From an uncultured Lachnospiraceae bacterium (GTDB lineage Bacteria > Bacillota > Clostridia > Lachnospirales > Lachnospiraceae), in NCBI GenBank assembly GCA_910577735.1, contig CAJTOO010000047.1, positions 1 to 13,785 on the forward strand: a DNA stretch of 13,785 nt, read 5' to 3'. Within the stretch, counting starts at the first letter, position 1. Every line of letters begins with the position of its first letter. A program made the translations under genes and the position numbers. Under the pieces are notes generated by a model. It ran no database searches, was not told the DNA's origin, and saw only the letters and a list, made by a program, of their open reading frames with translations. Shown here one piece after another: positions 11,878-13,785 of the stretch.

Positions 11878-12456
11878 ATGAACATAAATATCAGACAAGC
11901 TAATGAAAATGATAGAAGTGATATCGCTTTGTGTATCGCAGAGGGATTCAAAAAAGACTTTGATGTATTATGCAAAAATTCACATACCGTAGCAGCCGCA
12001 ATCAGTACAGGCATACAGATTTCAAAATTTTATGTGGCAGAATCCAAAAATGAAGTAGTTGGTGTCGTGGCTATATCTGATTGCAATGGCAGAGCCGCGA
12101 CAACAGACATAGCTTCTTATAAAGAAAATTTTGGATTTATCAAAGGGAACATTGCAAATTTAGTGTTAAAAGAAGAATTTGAATCACCATTAGACTATCC
12201 GCCAACCACAGGCTATATTGAATTTGTCGCCGTCCGAAATACATACCAAAGAAAAGGAATTGCTACATCTATGTTGGAAGAAAGTATGATACAGAGTTCC
12301 TATGAAGATTATGTACTTGACGTTACAGATGTCAACATTGCCGCTATCCGCTGTTATACTGCATTAGGATTTAAGGAATTTAAAAGAGTAAAAGAAAAGC
12401 ACAGTAAACAGAAGGGATTTTCGGCAAAAATATACATGAGATATCAAAAGAAATGA
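11878..12456 (+). CDS. GNAT-family N-acetyltransferase
   Basis: A 192-residue acetyl-CoA-dependent acetyltransferase. Motif A is visible as YIEFVAVRNTYQRKGIATSML (113-133), with the Q-R-x-G-I-A pyrophosphate loop. Motif B is VNIAAIRCYTALGFKEF (152-168), with the common N-x-x-A-x-x-x-Y-x-x-x-G-F. The N-terminus INIRQANENDRSDIALCI fits strand 1 and helix 1. The substrate is unknown; small-molecule or ribosomal-protein acetylation are both usual in the family, and no aminoglycoside-specific features are evident. ATG 11878 has AAAGG 7 bases upstream; the GTG at 11842 overlaps the promoter. It lies between the divergent operator region and the XRE gene and is probably cargo co-expressed with the regulator. 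Confidence 0.87.
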   Translation: MNINIRQANENDRSDIALCIAEGFKKDFDVLCKNSHTVAAAISTGIQISKFYVAESKNEVVGVVAISDCNGRAATTDIASYKENFGFIKGNIANLVLKEEFESPLDYPPTTGYIEFVAVRNTYQRKGIATSMLEESMIQSSYEDYVLDVTDVNIAAIRCYTALGFKEFKRVKEKHSKQKGFSAKIYMRYQKK

Positions 12457-12496
12457 TTTCCTTAAAATATATGATTTCAGAAAGGACAGAATTAAC

Positions 12497-13075
12497 ATGG
12501 TATTAGGAGAACGGATAAAGAGAATACGCACGTTCCGGGGCTTGACACAGCGTGAACTAGGTTTGAAATTAGGATATGAGGAACGCAATGCTGATGTTCG
12601 TATCGCACAGTATGAATCTGGCTATCGTGTTCCCAAAAACAACACTTTAATGGAAATGGCAAAGATACTGAATGTCAATTATATCCATTTTATAGGTGTT
12701 ACCCCCGGTTGCGCCGAAGATATTATGCTCACATTCCTTTGGCTTGATGAAGATGACCGCAACACAATCCATTTATTTCAGCTTGTTCGCAATCCCGGCA
12801 AATGCAACGCTTCTGATGATAAATCGGTACGTTACTATGACAATGACGACTGGCCTGCTCATGCCCCAGTAGGTATGTGGCTAGAGTACGGTTTAGTCAA
12901 TGATTTCATGCGGGAGTGGTGTCTGCGGAAAGAGCAGTTGAAAAGTGGAGTAATTTCAGAGGACGAGTATTTTGAATGGAAAATCAACTGGCCTGCTACG
13001 AGTAGCAGTGTTGATGAAAAAGGGAATGATAAGAAAAATAATAGCTTTCAATGGAGAAACAAAGCAACCTACTAA
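12497..13075 (+). CDS. XRE-family transcriptional regulator (module B)
   Basis: A 192-residue regulator. Residues 4-66 are a lambda-type helix-turn-helix (LGERIKRIRTFRGLTQRELGLKLG … RIAQYESGYRVPKNNTLMEMAKIL), with an insertion between helices 2 and 3 (YEERNADV). The C-terminal part has a hydrophobic segment (EDIMLTFLWLDEDDRNTIHLF) and an unusual tryptophan-rich stretch (DDWPAHAPVGMWLEYGLVNDFMREWCLRKEQL … DEYFEWKINWPAT, about 115-175), which is likely an effector or dimerisation region. ATG 12497 has AAAGGA 10 bases upstream. It is 40 bases after the GNAT gene, same transcript. It most likely controls the four operator copies between xis and GNAT. It is unrelated outside the HTH to the module A regulator, matching the unrelated operators. 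Confidence 0.9.
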   Translation: MVLGERIKRIRTFRGLTQRELGLKLGYEERNADVRIAQYESGYRVPKNNTLMEMAKILNVNYIHFIGVTPGCAEDIMLTFLWLDEDDRNTIHLFQLVRNPGKCNASDDKSVRYYDNDDWPAHAPVGMWLEYGLVNDFMREWCLRKEQLKSGVISEDEYFEWKINWPATSSSVDEKGNDKKNNSFQWRNKATY

Positions 13076-13100
13076 AACCAACTATTTAGGAGCGCATTTT

Positions 13101-13742
13101 ATGAATGCTAAATTTTATTATACCAACGGAACCACAACCACTACTTATCCTTCCAGTGATACCCTCTTCTATATTGAAGAATATAAACAACCTGAAAAGA
13201 CTCTTTATTCATATCCTGGAGATGATATTTTTTATGATTTAGATTCTACTTGCATTAACTTATATGATTTATTTCGAGACAAAATTTTTAGCTCCTCAGA
13301 TGAATATTACCATTTTCTTGACTTTCTACCACAAGGTATAACACGAGCCGGTTTAGATTCCGACTTTGACTTACCTAAGGATATATTCGCAAAATATTTT
13401 ACTGAATCACTACCGAATCTATATCCACCAGAATTTTTAACCAATCCAGAATTGAATATTGTTATTAATAAATTAGATAATAATAAATTCCGTTATGCAT
13501 ATTTAACAGATTGCCAAAGCATGATTAGTACCCTTCAAGAATTAATATGGAGTAGCCAAAACAGTTTTATAGCTTTCTATAAATATTTATCTGAAGTCCC
13601 CGTCAGATACGATTTCAAAAATATATACTGCGATATATCTCCCGAAGGAAGAATAGTATTTAATATGTCTTCAAATTTAATTATTGCATTATACTCTATT
13701 TTTGATATTCTTACCAAAATATGCTTTGAACTAGTGTACTGA
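13101..13742 (+). CDS. Unknown 213-residue protein, very AT-rich
   Basis: I do not recognise this protein. It begins MNAKFYYTNGTTTTTYPSSDTL, is rich in Asp, Tyr, Phe and Leu (for example DDIFYDLDSTCINLYDLFRDKIF) and ends with a hydrophobic helix-like segment (LIIALYSIFDILTKICFELVY) that might be membrane-associated or a packing helix. ATG 13101 has AGGAG 8 bases upstream; the frame is open back to 12972 but that overlaps the XRE gene. It follows the XRE stop by 25 bases and is probably co-transcribed. Its base composition is more AT-rich than its neighbours, suggesting separate acquisition. After the stop another frame stays open to the window edge (17 codons), so a late frameshift cannot be excluded. 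Confidence 0.75.
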   Translation: MNAKFYYTNGTTTTTYPSSDTLFYIEEYKQPEKTLYSYPGDDIFYDLDSTCINLYDLFRDKIFSSSDEYYHFLDFLPQGITRAGLDSDFDLPKDIFAKYFTESLPNLYPPEFLTNPELNIVINKLDNNKFRYAYLTDCQSMISTLQELIWSSQNSFIAFYKYLSEVPVRYDFKNIYCDISPEGRIVFNMSSNLIIALYSIFDILTKICFELVY

Positions 13743-13785
13743 CATATTGATATTTATACAAATTAACATAGTAATTTCTGCCGTT
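13743..13785. other. Short AT-rich window end
   Basis: Nothing recognisable: no hairpin or promoter is complete within these bases. Confidence 0.3.

Overview
The window reads as accessory DNA of a low-GC anaerobic Firmicute, most likely a gut Clostridia/Lachnospiraceae member. The basis is AT-rich genes with strong AGGAGG-type ribosome binding sites, and integrase, MobV relaxase and regulator proteins of a type I associate with that group. No chromosomal housekeeping gene is visible.

Two related integrative mobilizable element (IME) modules lie in the same orientation. Module A (about 1-2143, left part outside the window) has the 5' end of a mobC-like gene, a tyrosine integrase and a small Xis-like protein on the minus strand, with a divergent XRE regulator. 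Module B (about 6750-13742) is more complete. On the minus strand it has an Xis-like protein, an integrase, a MobC-like RHH protein, an AAA ATPase broken by a frameshift, an oriT-like hairpin region, a MobV relaxase and a coiled-coil protein, ending in a terminator. Divergently it has a GNAT acetyltransferase, an XRE regulator and an unknown AT-rich gene. In both modules the integrase stop and the mobC start share an ATGA overlap. In both, the xis-int promoter is a near-consensus sigma-A promoter with a regulator half-dyad repeat in its spacer, but the operator sequences differ completely (TACACnnnnGTG in A, TTAGCATTTTTGATAAG-like in B), so the two switches should be independent. No coupling protein or type IV secretion gene is present, so transfer would need a helper.

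Between the modules is a cargo region. On the plus strand are a TipAL-like MerR regulator with a well-placed internal start and an unknown protein with two AbrB-like halves. On the minus strand, between two matching 20-bp palindromes (4061-4080 and 6001-6020), sit a type III toxin-antitoxin locus of CptIN type and an operon of yjdF, a tautomerase-family gene and a 68-residue unknown. The toxin-antitoxin locus has a promoter, two 45-nt pseudoknot repeats, a terminator and the toxin. The yjdF operon is led by a probable yjdF (azaaromatic-responsive) riboswitch that can mask the Shine-Dalgarno. A class I methyltransferase gene follows to the right.

The best-supported noteworthy items are the CptI antitoxin RNA, whose two repeats differ by two compensatory base-pair changes that support an H-type pseudoknot; the palindrome-bracketed cassette; the three operator arrays and four operators that explain the two int promoters; the internal TipAS-like start; and the palindrome-associated lesion in the module B ATPase. 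Family assignments rest on remembered motifs, not on searches.
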